Shown in pieces: positions 5,464 through 5,609 of a DNA stretch of 5,609 bases (the first letter of the stretch is position 1; each line of letters begins with the position of its first letter). The notes below the pieces were generated by a model, which saw only the letters and a program-made list of their open reading frames with translations, was not told where the DNA came from and searched no databases. The stretch covers positions 1 to 5,609 of the forward strand of contig CAKRPI010000117.1 in assembly GCA_934376945.1 (NCBI GenBank). The letters run 5' to 3'. The position numbers and the translations under genes were made by a program. The DNA is from an uncultured Lachnospiraceae bacterium. GTDB lineage: Bacteria; Bacillota; Clostridia; Lachnospirales; Lachnospiraceae.

Positions 5464-5609
5464 TAAGTTATAAGCAGGACGATAAGCCGGGTTATGTCGT
5501 GAATGGTCATCTATCCAGGCCTGTCGTTGCCGACAGGCTCAAGCAACCTACCTGAAGCTGACGGGCCGCCATATGCTTCGTTGCGGTCTTGCTTCGGATG
5601 GGGTTTACA
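5464..5609 (-). ncRNA. rnpB: RNase P RNA (3' part, 5' end beyond the window), A-type
   Basis: This is the ribozyme subunit of ribonuclease P, which removes 5' leaders from pre-tRNAs. On the minus strand the sequence aligns through the last ~145 nt of E. coli rnpB. It has the conserved GAGCAAG-like segment (here GAAGCAAGACC), a P16/P17-type hairpin closed by GAAGC/GCTTC (5575-5579 with 5554-5558), the AGGTAGG block whose GGU (5552-5550) is the site that pairs with the tRNA CCA end, and GCTTGAGCC. These are followed by the P18 hairpin (5519-5538, eight base pairs with a GCAA GNRA tetraloop), CACGACA and the near-universal ACCCGGCTTAT. The hairpin next to the GGU motif indicates the ancestral A type. 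The exact 3' end, in the P1 strand, is estimated. The 5' half is missing only because the window ends. Confidence 0.96.

Overview
This 5.6 kb window looks like chromosomal DNA of a Gram-positive, gut-type member of the Clostridia, most likely Lachnospiraceae. Four things point there: strong AAAGGAG-type ribosome binding sites; compact U-tract terminators; an RNase P RNA whose 3' part aligns well with the ancestral (A) type used by Clostridia rather than the Bacillus type; and a large secreted, membrane- or wall-anchored protein built from InlB-B-like repeats with the C-terminal architecture common in that family. The genus is an inference.

Layout. Bases 1-52 hold the end of an upstream gene (a tRNA 3' end or a CDS tail) and its terminator. 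A promoter at 54-82 drives a plus-strand group of three genes: a PHP-domain phosphoesterase (128-976), a 72-residue acidic protein of unknown function (1076-1294) and a Cof-type HAD phosphatase (1309-2118). The first gap is 99 bp and carries an imperfect tandem repeat with mutually exclusive hairpins. The second gap is 14 bp, and there the HAD ribosome binding site overlaps the preceding stop codon. A symmetric 19-bp terminator at 2126-2167 closes this group and also serves the convergent minus-strand gene.

The minus strand carries one 994-residue surface protein (2223-5207). It has a signal peptide, about eight InlB-B-like modules, a Glu/Pro/Thr linker made of 13-residue repeats, an unassigned C-terminal domain, and a membrane anchor behind a TGD motif. 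It has its own extended -10 promoter near 5344-5372 and a leader of about 130 nt. Upstream, also on the minus strand, are the rnpB terminator (5420-5462) and the 3' part of rnpB, which runs off the right edge.

Functionally, the plus-strand genes are two unrelated phosphohydrolases that probably act on small phosphorylated metabolites or nucleotides. The minus strand combines a housekeeping ribozyme with an independently transcribed envelope protein. I see no mobile element, CRISPR array or defence system. The most unusual content is the repeat structure and anchor of the surface protein.
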